A DNA stretch of 64,000 nucleotides. Source: an uncultured Clostridia bacterium. GTDB lineage: Bacteria > Bacillota > Clostridia > Oscillospirales > Ruminococcaceae. Shown piece after piece: positions 36,201-44,437 of the stretch (position 1 is the first letter of the stretch; each line of letters opens with the position of its first letter). Below the pieces are notes generated by a model. It worked only from the letters and a program-made list of their open reading frames with translations. It was not told where the DNA came from and made no database searches. The DNA is taken from positions 62,001 to 126,000 of the forward strand of contig CANQUM010000001.1 of NCBI GenBank assembly GCA_947627045.1, given 5' to 3'. The position numbers and the translations under genes were made by a program.

Positions 36201-36824
36201 TACCTCGAACATATGGATACTATCTACAGTATCTCCCCACATTTCAAGTCTGTAGGGTTGTGAAGAATGAACAGGAAAAATGTCTGCTATTCCGCCGCGA
36301 ATTGAAAACTGTGCCTGCCCTTCGACCTGTTCACACTCGCTATAGCCTGATGACACCAGTAATGAAGTAAGCTCAGATAAACTAATATCCTCGCCTGTTT
36401 TAATTTCAAAAGAGTACTTTTCCAGATTTTCAGGTGGAATAGTGCCCTGCATACAGGCTTCAACGGTGGTAACTATAATTTTTGACAAGCCTTTTCTGAT
36501 TTTAGAGAGCGCTTCTATTCTTTTATGTTCATACTCTCTTGAAAAGCTGTCTACATATGCAAAGTTGAAATCTTTAGCAGGGAACAGACAGGCAGTTTCC
36601 TCATGGGAGAATGAATTTATATCCTCGCAAATACGTCTTGCGGAGGTTTCGGTATCGCAGACAATACAGCAAGGCTTCAGCTCGCAAAGAGCCAAAGCCA
36701 GATGTGCTTTATGAACGGAGGAGACTCCTGTCAGTGAAAGAGGAGTTTTACCGTTTTTTATTGATCTTTCTATCTCCTGATAAAAGTCGAGCTTAAAGCA
36801 AATTTCATTAAATATGTTTTTCAT
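33270..36824 (-). CDS. mfd: Transcription-repair coupling factor
   Basis: Mfd removes RNA polymerase stalled at lesions and recruits UvrA for strand-specific repair. The 1184-aa length is normal. Order: an N-terminal UvrB-like region (about 10-350), the CarD-like RNA polymerase interaction domain (GDLVVHSLYGIGRFSGI near 495), the RecG-like translocase with Walker A GDVGFGKTEVA, DEEQ box VIDEEQRFGV, SATPIPRTL and motif VI QLRGRVGRS, and the C-terminal TRCF domain. AGGT eight bases before the ATG supports the start. It lies 44 nt after pth, the widespread pth-mfd arrangement. Confidence 0.97.
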   Translation of the reverse strand: MKNIFNEICFKLDFYQEIERSIKNGKTPLSLTGVSSVHKAHLALALCELKPCCIVCDTETSARRICEDINSFSHEETACLFPAKDFNFAYVDSFSREYEHKRIEALSKIRKGLSKIIVTTVEACMQGTIPPENLEKYSFEIKTGEDISLSELTSLLVSSGYSECEQVEGQAQFSIRGGIADIFPVHSSQPYRLEMWGDTVDSIHMFEVESQRRLEKVNSLTVSPALEVIFPSAEIFAERIREVSKKPRGKNADKIKEKLSKDLDLLEAGISLNNLDKYYALAYNEFCSVVDYFTDGIVIISENSNCREQAKTISTQLSEDIKMLYEDGILFKPLEVFYCEYAELMSKAEKTSLIYLDTFMRGGGDLKLKGLINANPLQTSSWSGDLRHLIEDLTAYCNQNYCVIVFAGSEKTLPILVNDLRSSSIPAEILTDKSQVTQGLVYVTYGSASGGFEYPEIKCAMITGQKISSPKKRPKRKYKKGEEIKNLSDISSGDLVVHSLYGIGRFSGIQKLETNGVTKDYIKINYAGTDILYVPVTQLDLVTRYIGPRDDANIKLNKLNSLEWQKTRKRVKTAVKDMADELIKLYAKRQMSKGFAFSPDNDWQADFEERFEYQETDDQLRSVNEIKEDMQKAVPMDRLLCGDVGFGKTEVALRACFKCMLDSKQCVILAPTTVLAWQHYQTAVKRFEHFPVKIELLSRFRTPKQQKEIIKDLKRGVIDMVIGTHRLVQKDVEFKNLGLAVIDEEQRFGVAHKERFKEMFSGIDILTLSATPIPRTLNMAMSGIRDMSVIEEPPQDRYPVQTYVIEHNDGVVANAISKELRRGGQVYYIHNRIETIDRCVSRLQKLLPDARIGAAHGQIGENELSEIWRQLIDKEIDILVCTTLIETGVDVPNVNTLIIEDADRLGLSQLYQLRGRVGRSSRRAFAYFTFRRGKVLTEIASKRLNAIREFTQFGSGFRIALRDLEIRGAGSILSGKQHGHMEAVGYDMYLRLLNEAIAEQKGEALPSSPEDCLVDIAIDAYIPEKYIESLSQRIDTYRKIASIQNSDDSSDVLDELIDRYGKPPSAVLGLIDIALMRNTASKLGITEIIQRGDWLYFYIKSPTIEQITDLRHIYKERVDFEEVKKPHIRIRLLQKPKKQTSAELMKEVLDIMSGNLMPNSIAQKTKALESKPNKYFKGKKKEDM

Positions 36825-36868
36825 ACATTTACCTATTATATATTTTTTAATTATAAGTTTTAAGATTA

Positions 36869-37492
36869 CTAATTATACAAATTCATAGCCTTATCAATAT
36901 TACCCTCAACAATATAATTCAGCGAATCTACCGCATTTTCCAAAGCAGGTTCAAGAGCCTTCTTGTCTTCTTCGCTGAATTTAGACAGCACCCAGTCGGC
37001 GAGATTGTATTTAGGGCTCGGCTTTTTGCCTACCCCTATTTTTATTCTGGGAAATTCGTCGCTGCCTGTCAAAGCAATAATGCTCTTTATGCCGTTGTGG
37101 CCGCCGTCTGAGCCTTTTCTGCGTATGCGAAGCTTTCCCGGTTCAAGAGAAATATCGTCATATATCACTATTACGTTTTCAATAGGAATTTTGTAAAAGT
37201 TCATAGCTTCAGCAACGGCTTCACCGCTGTTGTTCATATATGTTGTAGGCTTTAAAACAAGGCATCTTTTGCCTTTTATTGCGGTTTCACCTATTTTTGA
37301 TTTGAACTTTACCTTGTTTATATCAAAGCGGTTTTTCTTAACAAGTTTGTCTACTGCCATAAAGCCTGCGTTGTGTCTTGTTTCATTGTACTCTATTCCG
37401 AAATTTCCCAGACCAACAATAATATATTCTATTTTTCCTTTAGTAGTGTCATTGTCTTTCTCTATTTTTTTAAATATATCCCAAATGCTCAT
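36869..37492 (-). CDS. pth: Peptidyl-tRNA hydrolase with an N-terminal extension
   Basis: Pth recycles peptidyl-tRNA released from stalled ribosomes. The catalytic landmarks are VGLGNFGIEYNETRHNAGF (His catalytic), the conserved PTTYMNNSGEAV and YDDISLEPGKLRIR. At 207 aa it has about 20 extra residues before the usual start (K/Y-IIVGLGN): MSIWDIFKKIEKDNDTTKGK. The extension seems real because GAGGAG sits seven bases before this ATG and no internal ATG lies at the usual place. It lies between glmU and mfd on the same strand. Confidence 0.95.
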   Translation of the reverse strand: MSIWDIFKKIEKDNDTTKGKIEYIIVGLGNFGIEYNETRHNAGFMAVDKLVKKNRFDINKVKFKSKIGETAIKGKRCLVLKPTTYMNNSGEAVAEAMNFYKIPIENVIVIYDDISLEPGKLRIRRKGSDGGHNGIKSIIALTGSDEFPRIKIGVGKKPSPKYNLADWVLSKFSEEDKKALEPALENAVDSLNYIVEGNIDKAMNLYN

Positions 37493-37528
37493 AATTTTCT
37501 CCTCAGTATAATTTTATACACCACTTTA

Positions 37529-37555
37529 ACCCCCGTTCCTTGCAGGACAGGGGGT
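37529..37555 (-). other. Stem-loop between glmU and pth
   Basis: ACCCCC (37529-37534) pairs with GGGGGT (37550-37555), with an inner stem TCCT/AGGA. No real T-tract follows on either strand, so it may be an RNA processing or stability element, or a weak terminator. Confidence 0.45.
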
Positions 37556-37562
37556 AAAGCAC

Positions 37563-37602
37563 TTTGTTTAATTGACAATTTACAGTGGATAATTGATAAT
37601 GA
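37563..37602. repeat. Degenerate AT-rich extragenic repeat
   Basis: Units aattgacaat, ttacagtggat and aattgataat in tandem resemble the ttgataat/gacaat/aattgacaat units at about 5033-5061. Short ATTGACAATTGATAAT-type repeats occur between genes in many Clostridia. Confidence 0.4.
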
Positions 37603-37616
37603 AAGTAACCTGTTTT

Positions 37617-39047
37617 TTAATTTTGGCTGTTGTCGTCAGCAGCCCGCTTGGCTTTTTCTTTTGCGATTTTTTCGTTCCTGTTTTTTAACATTCTGTCAGC
37701 GTAGCCGTCTTTGATAACTCCCTGACCTCTCTCAATTATTAAAGCACCGTCAGGAACATCTTTTGTTACTGTTGAGCCTGCTGCGGTATAAGCATTTTTG
37801 CCGATTTTTACAGGTGCGATAAGATTTGTATTACACCCGATAAATGAGTTGTCGCCTATGGTCGTTCTGAACTTTTTGTCGCCGTTGTAATTTGCCGTAG
37901 TAACGCCGCAGCCCAGATTTACATTTTCGCCGACATCGCTGTCGCCTACATATGTAAGATGAGCAACGGCAGTACCTTCGCCGATATTTGAGTTCTTTAT
38001 CTCTACAAAGTCGCCGATTTTAGCTCCATTTGCAATATGTGTGTTAGGTCTTAGCTGAACCCACGGACCAATTGTTACACCGTTTCCTATTACGCTTTCG
38101 TTGGCGACAACATTGTTGAGCTTTGTATCTCTGCCTACCTTTGTATCGTTTAAATAGGTGTTGGGACCTATCTCACAGCCGTTTCCGATTTCAGTATTTC
38201 CTTTTAGGATAACTCCTGAATGAATAACTGTTCCTATACCAATTTTAACGCTGTTTGAAATGCTTACTCCGTCTGTGCAGGTAAATTCAATACCGTTATC
38301 AAGGTGCTTATTTATTATTTGACGTCTTGCTACATCATTTATGTGCAGAAGTCCACGTCTGTCATTTGCACCGAGCGATACATTCTCATTTTCGGAAATA
38401 TAAGCGTCTGCTGATTTACCGTTTTTGATTAGAAGTGAAATGCAGTCGGTGAGATAGTATTCACCCTGTGCGTTATCAGGCTTTATGCTGAATAATACGT
38501 CAAGTAAATCTTTTGTCTTGAACCAAAAACAGCCCGAGTTGATCTCTTTGATTTTTTTCTGCTCTTCCGTGCAGTCTCGCTCCTCGACAATTCCTGATAT
38601 GCCGTTTTCGGTTCTGACAATTCTGCCGTAACCATACGGGTCGTCAAGGACTGATGTTACAACAGTAACTGACAAATCTTTTTCCCTGTGAAAATTAAGC
38701 GCATCTTTTATAGTTTTGCTGTCGATAAATGGCGCGTCGCCGCAGAGAATAAGTGTGTTGCCGTCTGAATGTTTACGCAGAAAGTTTACCGCCTGCATAA
38801 CCGCATGACCTGTTCCCAAACGGTCTGCCTGAAGTGCAGTCTGGTATTTACCGTTTAGAAAGCTGTCAATGTATTCTCCGGCAAAGCCCTTGACTACGCA
38901 AATGTTATTTAAGTCAGCTTCCTCACAGGCTTCAATTACCCATTGCAGCATAGGCTTGCCCAGAACCTCGCACAGAGCTTTCGGCATATCTGTTTTCATA
39001 CGCTTGCCCTGTCCTCCTGCGAGAATAACAACAGAATTTTTCATCAT
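37617..39047 (-). CDS. glmU: Bifunctional UDP-N-acetylglucosamine pyrophosphorylase / glucosamine-1-phosphate acetyltransferase
   Basis: GlmU makes UDP-GlcNAc for peptidoglycan and teichoic acids. The 476-aa protein has the N-terminal uridyltransferase domain, with LAGGQGKRMKTDMPKAL near residue 9 and a GDAP metal motif near 103, followed by a left-handed beta-helix of hexapeptide repeats (about 255-455) with the acetyltransferase His in GDFVEIKNSNIGEGTAVAHLTYVGD. The C-terminal tail is basic. GGAG precedes two adjacent ATG codons; either could start. A ribosome-coupled link to pth downstream is common in Firmicutes. Confidence 0.97.
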   Translation of the reverse strand: MMKNSVVILAGGQGKRMKTDMPKALCEVLGKPMLQWVIEACEEADLNNICVVKGFAGEYIDSFLNGKYQTALQADRLGTGHAVMQAVNFLRKHSDGNTLILCGDAPFIDSKTIKDALNFHREKDLSVTVVTSVLDDPYGYGRIVRTENGISGIVEERDCTEEQKKIKEINSGCFWFKTKDLLDVLFSIKPDNAQGEYYLTDCISLLIKNGKSADAYISENENVSLGANDRRGLLHINDVARRQIINKHLDNGIEFTCTDGVSISNSVKIGIGTVIHSGVILKGNTEIGNGCEIGPNTYLNDTKVGRDTKLNNVVANESVIGNGVTIGPWVQLRPNTHIANGAKIGDFVEIKNSNIGEGTAVAHLTYVGDSDVGENVNLGCGVTTANYNGDKKFRTTIGDNSFIGCNTNLIAPVKIGKNAYTAAGSTVTKDVPDGALIIERGQGVIKDGYADRMLKNRNEKIAKEKAKRAADDNSQN

Positions 39048-39218
39048 ATGGAAGTCTCCGTTTCAATAATTAATGTGCATTAATTATACAATATTATTTT
39101 GTCGTTTACAACACTATTTGTACCAATTTTATATATAAGTAACAAAAATTTTAATAAAATTTTCCCTCAATTAGGCAAACAAATTACCAAAAAGGGCTAG
39201 CATTTTAAAAATAAATCT

Positions 39219-39226
39219 GTTATAAT
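39219..39226 (+). promoter_or_regulatory. Extended -10 promoter of ppdK
   Basis: TATAAT at 39221-39226 is preceded by TG in the extended -10 position. No good -35 is seen. Confidence 0.5.
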
Positions 39227-39236
39227 CATTATATGT

Positions 39237-39270
39237 CCGTCGGGATTTGGCTGAGCGCCGTCCCAACCGG
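39237..39270 (+). promoter_or_regulatory. GC-rich structured 5' leader of ppdK
   Basis: Nested stems CCG/CGG (39237-39239, 39268-39270), GGGA/TCCC (39242-39245, 39261-39264) and GGC/GCC (39249-39251, 39257-39259) form one interrupted hairpin beginning a few bases after the expected start. It stands out as GC-rich in an AT-rich spacer. Role unknown. Confidence 0.4.
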
Positions 39271-39305
39271 AAGAATTATAAAATTTTTTATGGAGGTAAA
39301 TACCA

Positions 39306-41939
39306 ATGAGCAAAAAATGGGTTTATTTGTTCTCAGAGGGCGACGCTACTATGAGAGAGCTTCTCGGCGGTAAGGGCGCAAACCTTGCTGAGATGACAAA
39401 GCTCGGACTGCCTGTTCCGCAGGGCTTTACAATTTCTACAGAGGCTTGTACTCAGTATTATGAGGACGGCAAGCAAATCAATGATGAGATTCAGGCTCAG
39501 ATTATGGAGTATATCGGAAAGATGGAGGAGATCACCGGAAAGAAATTCGGCGATGACGAAAATCCTCTTCTTGTTTCAGTACGTTCGGGAGCTCGTGCTT
39601 CAATGCCGGGTATGATGGATACGATTTTGAATCTTGGTCTTAACGAAAAGGTTGTTGAAGTTATGGCTAAGAAGTCAGGCAACCCTCGCTGGGCATGGGA
39701 TTGCTACAGAAGATTCATTCAGATGTATTCTGACGTAGTTATGGAAGTCGGCAAGAAGTATTTTGAAGAGCTTATCGACGAAATGAAGGCAAAGAAGGGC
39801 GTTACTCAGGACGTTGAGCTTACTGCTGACGACTTGAAAGAGCTTGCTTCACAGTTCAAGGCAGAGTATAAGGCAAAAATCGGTGAGGACTTCCCGACAG
39901 ATCCGGTTGCACAGCTTATGGGAGCAGTTAAGGCTGTATTCCGTTCATGGGATAACCCTCGTGCTAACGTATACCGCCGTGACAATGATATTCCATATTC
40001 ATGGGGTACTGCAGTAAACGTACAGATGATGGCATTTGGTAATATGGGTGAAACATCAGGTACAGGTGTTGCATTTACCCGTGACCCTGCTACAGGTGAA
40101 AAGCACCTTATGGGCGAGTTCTTGATGAACGCTCAGGGTGAGGACGTTGTTGCAGGTGTAAGAACACCGCAGCCTATCTCACAGCTTAAAGAGGTTATGC
40201 CTGAGGTTTACGAACAGTTTGTTAATATCTGCAACACTCTTGAGGATCACTACAGGGATATGCAGGATATGGAGTTCACTATAGAAGACAGAAAGCTCTA
40301 TATGCTTCAGACGAGAAACGGTAAGAGAACAGCACCTGCTGCTTTGAAAATTGCCTGCGACCTTGTTGACGAGGGTATGATTTCAGAGGAAAAGGCAGTT
40401 CTGATGATAGATCCAAGAAACCTTGACTCACTTCTCCACCCGCAGTTTGACGCTAAGGAGCTAAAGGCTGCTGAACCTATCGGAAAGGGTCTCGGTGCTT
40501 CTCCGGGAGCTGCTTGCGGTAAGATAGTATTCACAGCAGAGGACGCTGAAAATTGGAACGCTAAGGGTGAAAAGGTTGTTCTTGTACGTCTTGAAACTTC
40601 ACCTGAAGACATCACAGGTATGAAGGCTTCACAGGGTATTCTCACAGTTCGCGGAGGTATGACTTCTCACGCTGCTGTTGTTGCCCGTGGTATGGGAACT
40701 TGCTGCGTTTCCGGCTGTGCTGATATAGTTATGGACGAGGAAAACAAGAAATTCACACTTGCTGGAAAGACATTTAAAGAAGGCGACTACATTTCAATAG
40801 ACGGTTCAACAGGTAACATTTACGACGGAATTATTCCAACTGTTGACGCTACTATAGCAGGTGAGTTCGGCAGAATTATGAGCTGGGCTGACAAGTACAG
40901 AGAGTTAAAGGTAAGAACAAACGCTGATACTCCTGCTGACGCTAAGAAGGCTAGAGAGCTTGGTGCTGAGGGTATAGGACTTTGCCGTACAGAGCATATG
41001 TTCTTTGAGGCTGACAGAATCGCAGCATTCAGAGAGATGATTTGTTCAGACACAGTTGAGGAGAGAGAGGCAGCTTTAGCTAAGATTCTTCCAATGCAGC
41101 AGGCTGACTTTGAGGCTCTTTATGAGGCTTTAGAGGGTAACCCTGTAACGATCAGATTCCTTGATCCGCCTCTGCACGAGTTTGTTCCTACAGAAGAGGC
41201 TGACATTGAAGCTTTAGCTAAGGCTCAGGGCAAGAGCGTTGAAGAAATCAAGGCAATCATTTCATTGCTTCACGAGTTCAACCCTATGATGGGACACCGT
41301 GGATGCCGTCTTGCAGTAACTTACCCTGAAATTGCAAAGATGCAGACAAGTGCTGTTATCCGTGCTGCAATCAATGTCAAGAAGGCTCATCCTGATTGGA
41401 CAATAGTTCCTGAAATTATGATTCCGCTTGTTGGAGATATAAAAGAGCTCAAGTGTGTTAAGAAGGTAGTAGTTGAAACTGCTGACGCAGAGATCGCTGC
41501 TGCTAATGCTGACCTCAAGTACGAGGTTGGTACAATGATCGAGATTCCGAGAGCTGCTTTGACAGCAGACGAAATCGCAACAGAGGCTGACTTCTTCTGC
41601 TTCGGTACTAACGACCTAACACAGATGACATTCGGTTTCTCAAGAGACGACGCAGGCAAGTTCCTTGACGCTTATTATGACGCTAAGATATTTGAGTCTG
41701 ATCCGTTTGCAAGACTTGATCAGAGCGGTGTTGGTAAGCTTATGGATATGGCTATCAAGCTCGGTAAGCCGGTTAATCCAAATCTTCACATCGGTATCTG
41801 CGGAGAGCACGGCGGAGATCCTACATCAGTTGAGTTCTGCCACAACATTGGTCTTAACTATGTATCTTGCTCACCTTTCCGTGTGCCGATAGCAAGACTT
41901 GCTGCTGCTCAGGCTGCAATTTCAAATCCAAGAAAGTAA
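39306..41939 (+). CDS. ppdK: Pyruvate, phosphate dikinase
   Basis: PPDK interconverts pyruvate, ATP and Pi with PEP, AMP and PPi; in gut Clostridia it often supports PPi-linked glycolysis or gluconeogenesis. The 877-aa protein is full length: N-terminal ATP-grasp domain (GGKGANLAEM, SVRSGARASMPGMMDT), the central phospho-His domain with GGMTSHAAVVARGMGT, and the C-terminal PEP/pyruvate TIM barrel with FGTNDLTQM and the catalytic Cys in HIGICGEHGGDP. GGAGG precedes the ATG by nine bases. A single-gene unit with its own promoter and terminator; its Lys codons favour AAG and its codon use looks highly adapted, so it is likely highly expressed. Confidence 0.98.
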   Translation: MSKKWVYLFSEGDATMRELLGGKGANLAEMTKLGLPVPQGFTISTEACTQYYEDGKQINDEIQAQIMEYIGKMEEITGKKFGDDENPLLVSVRSGARASMPGMMDTILNLGLNEKVVEVMAKKSGNPRWAWDCYRRFIQMYSDVVMEVGKKYFEELIDEMKAKKGVTQDVELTADDLKELASQFKAEYKAKIGEDFPTDPVAQLMGAVKAVFRSWDNPRANVYRRDNDIPYSWGTAVNVQMMAFGNMGETSGTGVAFTRDPATGEKHLMGEFLMNAQGEDVVAGVRTPQPISQLKEVMPEVYEQFVNICNTLEDHYRDMQDMEFTIEDRKLYMLQTRNGKRTAPAALKIACDLVDEGMISEEKAVLMIDPRNLDSLLHPQFDAKELKAAEPIGKGLGASPGAACGKIVFTAEDAENWNAKGEKVVLVRLETSPEDITGMKASQGILTVRGGMTSHAAVVARGMGTCCVSGCADIVMDEENKKFTLAGKTFKEGDYISIDGSTGNIYDGIIPTVDATIAGEFGRIMSWADKYRELKVRTNADTPADAKKARELGAEGIGLCRTEHMFFEADRIAAFREMICSDTVEEREAALAKILPMQQADFEALYEALEGNPVTIRFLDPPLHEFVPTEEADIEALAKAQGKSVEEIKAIISLLHEFNPMMGHRGCRLAVTYPEIAKMQTSAVIRAAINVKKAHPDWTIVPEIMIPLVGDIKELKCVKKVVVETADAEIAAANADLKYEVGTMIEIPRAALTADEIATEADFFCFGTNDLTQMTFGFSRDDAGKFLDAYYDAKIFESDPFARLDQSGVGKLMDMAIKLGKPVNPNLHIGICGEHGGDPTSVEFCHNIGLNYVSCSPFRVPIARLAAAQAAISNPRK

Positions 41940-41962
41940 GAATTAATATTACTTTAATATGT

Positions 41963-41994
41963 AAAAGCGTTCAGGTTTTATCTGAACGCTTTTT
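41963..41994 (+). terminator. Terminator of ppdK
   Basis: AGCGTTCAG (41966-41974) pairs with CTGAACGCT (41982-41990), followed by TTTTC. Confidence 0.93.
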
Positions 41995-42072
41995 CTTGCT
42001 TTACGTTATAATTTATGGTACAATAACCTAAATAAATGACTTTTAAATTTAATTTGTATCGGAGTGAACCTG

Positions 42073-43209
42073 ATGATGATATATAATGCAAAGATTTATA
42101 CAATGAACGACTGCGATGAAATTATCAAAAACGGTTATGTAAAATATGAGAACGGAAAAATAACCGATGTAGGGGAGGGGTTTCCTGAAAACGCTGACGA
42201 TAAGTTAGTTGACGCAAAAGGTAATTCGCTTTATCCCGGATTTATTGACGCACATACTCATTTAGGCCTTTTTACAAGCGGAGTAGGTATAGAGGGCGAG
42301 GACTTTAACGAGGATTCTGACCCGATAACGCCTCAGCTTAACGCATTAGACGGTATAAATCCAATGGATTCTGCATTTGAAGATGCAAGAAAGGCAGGAG
42401 TTACAACCGTTGCAGTTTCGCCTGGAAGCTCTAACGCAATATGCGGAAGCATTGTAGCTGTGAAAACCATTGGCAAGCGTGTTGATAAAATGTCGCTTGG
42501 TAAAATCGGTATGAAAATAAGTTTAGGTGAAAATCCTAAAATGACGTATCTTGATAAGGATTCATCACCCGTAACCAGAATGGCAATCGCAGCGCTTATT
42601 CGCGAGACATTGAGTAAGGCTCAAAGATATATGAAAGATAAGGAAACAGGAGATGATGCTCCTGAGTTTGACGCAAAATGCGAGGCTTTGATACCGTTAC
42701 TTAAAAGGAAGATCAAGGCACATTTTCATTGTCATAGGGCAGATGATATATTCACAGCAATAAGAATTGCCAATGAGTTTGACTTGGAATATGTTCTTAT
42801 ACATTGTACAGAAGGCCACCTTATTGCCGATGAGCTAAAAAAAGAAAACGCAACCGCTGTGATAGGTCCTGTAATATGTGACAGGTCAAAGCCTGAGCTT
42901 GCAAACTTAACTCCGGCAAACGGTTATATAATGAACTCAGCCGGGGTGGAGATTTCTATTTGTACAGATCACAGTGAAGTTCCTATTCAATATCTTCCTA
43001 TTTCAGCGGGTATTGAAATCAAAAACGGGCTTGAATTTTACGAGGCGCTCAAGGCATTAACAAAAACTCCTGCAAAACAGTTAGGATTGTCAGACAGAAT
43101 AGGTTCAATAGAAACAGGCAAGGACGCAGATTTGGTAATGTTCAGTTCTGATCCTTTTGAGATTATGAGCAGTCCGATCATGGTGATAATAAACGGAGAG
43201 GAAATATAA
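42073..43209 (+). CDS. Amidohydrolase-superfamily protein (imidazolonepropionase/dihydroorotase-like)
   Basis: A 378-aa cytoplasmic metal-dependent hydrolase. Metal motifs: GFIDAHTHLG (His-x-His near residue 60), AHFHCHRADD (His near 222), HCTEGH (His near 246) and CTDHSEVP (Asp near 300). The C-terminus returns to the small beta domain with GKDADLVMFSSDPF. The substrate is unknown; this group is annotated amidohydrolase in many Clostridia. A GTG at 42064 lies inside the GGAG, so ATG 42073 is taken. Its stop directly abuts the start of the fumarase alpha gene, so the two are coupled, though a metabolic link is not obvious. Confidence 0.85.
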   Translation: MMIYNAKIYTMNDCDEIIKNGYVKYENGKITDVGEGFPENADDKLVDAKGNSLYPGFIDAHTHLGLFTSGVGIEGEDFNEDSDPITPQLNALDGINPMDSAFEDARKAGVTTVAVSPGSSNAICGSIVAVKTIGKRVDKMSLGKIGMKISLGENPKMTYLDKDSSPVTRMAIAALIRETLSKAQRYMKDKETGDDAPEFDAKCEALIPLLKRKIKAHFHCHRADDIFTAIRIANEFDLEYVLIHCTEGHLIADELKKENATAVIGPVICDRSKPELANLTPANGYIMNSAGVEISICTDHSEVPIQYLPISAGIEIKNGLEFYEALKALTKTPAKQLGLSDRIGSIETGKDADLVMFSSDPFEIMSSPIMVIINGEEI

Positions 43210-44052
43210 ATGAGAGAGATAAGCGTAAAGAAAATTGAAGAAAAGATTGCAGAGCTTTGCATAAAGGCGAATCTTAATCTTCCAAAGGATTTGGAAGACT
43301 GCATAAAGTGCAGGGCAAATGAGGAAAAGTCGGAAGTCGGAAGAAATGTTTTTTCTGATATAATCAACAATATAAACGTTGCCAGAGATGAAATAATTCC
43401 TATCTGTCAGGATACGGGAATGGCAGTTGTATTCTTAGAGATAGGGCAGGACGTTCATTTTATAGACGGAGGTTTGTATGAGGCAATTAACAGAGGTGTT
43501 GCAAAAGGATATACAGACGGTTATCTGCGAAAGTCTATAGTATCTGATCCTCTTGAACGTGTAAATACTAATGACAACACTCCTGCGGTTATACATACTA
43601 AAATAGTCGACGGCGACAGAGTTAAGATTATGGTTGCTCCGAAGGGCTTTGGAAGTGAAAATATGTCAGCGTTAAAAATGATGACGCCTTCTGCAACGCT
43701 TGATGAGATAGTGGATTTCGTTGTAGATACTGTTGCAAAGGCAGGCTCTAATCCCTGTCCGCCGATTGTAGTGGGCGTAGGCATAGGCGGAGACTTTGAA
43801 AGCTGTGCATATAACGCAAAAAAGGCTTTATGCAGACCGGTTTCAAAAAGAAATCCTAAAGCTCTTTATGCAGAATTAGAAAAGAAAATGCTTAATAAAA
43901 TAAATAAGCTGGGTATTGGTCCGCAGGGTTTTGGCGGTACTGTAACAGCGTTGGCTGTAAACATTGAGCAGGCTCCTACGCATATTGCCGGACTTCCTGT
44001 ATCTGTGAACATAGGCTGTCATGTTACAAGGCATGCGGAGTCTACCATTTAG
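43210..44052 (+). CDS. Class I fumarase/tartrate dehydratase alpha subunit, no adjacent beta subunit
   Basis: A 280-aa protein covering the N-terminal (alpha) half of two-subunit class I fumarases. It carries the [4Fe-4S] ligands expected in PICQDTGMAVVFL, in ESCAYNAKKALCRP and in NIGCHVTRH, with the substrate loop APKGFGSENMS. The beta subunit, normally the next gene, is absent: the only downstream feature is a tRNA with its own promoter 62 nt on. No frameshifted beta remnant is seen. The enzyme therefore needs a beta subunit encoded elsewhere, or this is an orphan. It starts immediately after the amidohydrolase stop. Confidence 0.9.
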   Translation: MREISVKKIEEKIAELCIKANLNLPKDLEDCIKCRANEEKSEVGRNVFSDIINNINVARDEIIPICQDTGMAVVFLEIGQDVHFIDGGLYEAINRGVAKGYTDGYLRKSIVSDPLERVNTNDNTPAVIHTKIVDGDRVKIMVAPKGFGSENMSALKMMTPSATLDEIVDFVVDTVAKAGSNPCPPIVVGVGIGGDFESCAYNAKKALCRPVSKRNPKALYAELEKKMLNKINKLGIGPQGFGGTVTALAVNIEQAPTHIAGLPVSVNIGCHVTRHAESTI

Positions 44053-44114
44053 TATATAACAAACATTAGTTATAGAATATTTTTTGTTTATATCGTATAA
44101 TTTAATAAAAGTTG

Positions 44115-44143
44115 TTGACAAAATACTGCTGCTGTGATAAAAT
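44115..44143 (+). promoter_or_regulatory. Promoter of tRNA-Leu(CAA)
   Basis: TTGACA (44115-44120) and TAAAAT (44138-44143) are 17 bp apart, with TG extension. The spacer ends ctgTGa, close to the other tRNA-Leu promoter. Confidence 0.82.
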
Positions 44144-44159
44144 ATTTCAGTGATGTTTT

Positions 44160-44246
44160 GCCGGTGTGATGGAATTGGCAGACGTGCTGGACTCAAAATC
44201 CAGTGGTGGAGACACCGTACCGGTTCGACCCCGGTCACCGGCACCA
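44160..44246 (+). tRNA. tRNA-Leu (anticodon CAA)
   Basis: Acceptor GCCGGTG (44160-44166) pairs with CACCGGC (44236-44242). The anticodon stem CTGGA/TCCAG encloses loop CTCAAAA, giving anticodon CAA. It has a long variable arm, the T-loop GGTTCGACCCC region and an encoded ACCA end. It reads UUG. Confidence 0.96.
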
Positions 44247-44273
44247 TAAAAGGCGAACAATAAAGCTTCAATG

Positions 44274-44300
44274 AAAAAGCCCCGATTTTCGGGGCTTTTT
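44274..44300 (+). terminator. Terminator of tRNA-Leu(CAA)
   Basis: AAAAAGCCCCGA pairs with TCGGGGCTTTTT around a short loop, with a T-tract. Confidence 0.93.
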
Positions 44301-44437
44301 GTGTTATAGCCTTATAGATGAATTTTGCTTGATTTACGAATAAGCAAAAGATCTATGTGTTTTTTGTGTGTTAATGTTTGATTTCTGTATTGGTTTATAT
44401 TATAATAAATTTATAATAATTTAAGGAGATAATTAAA

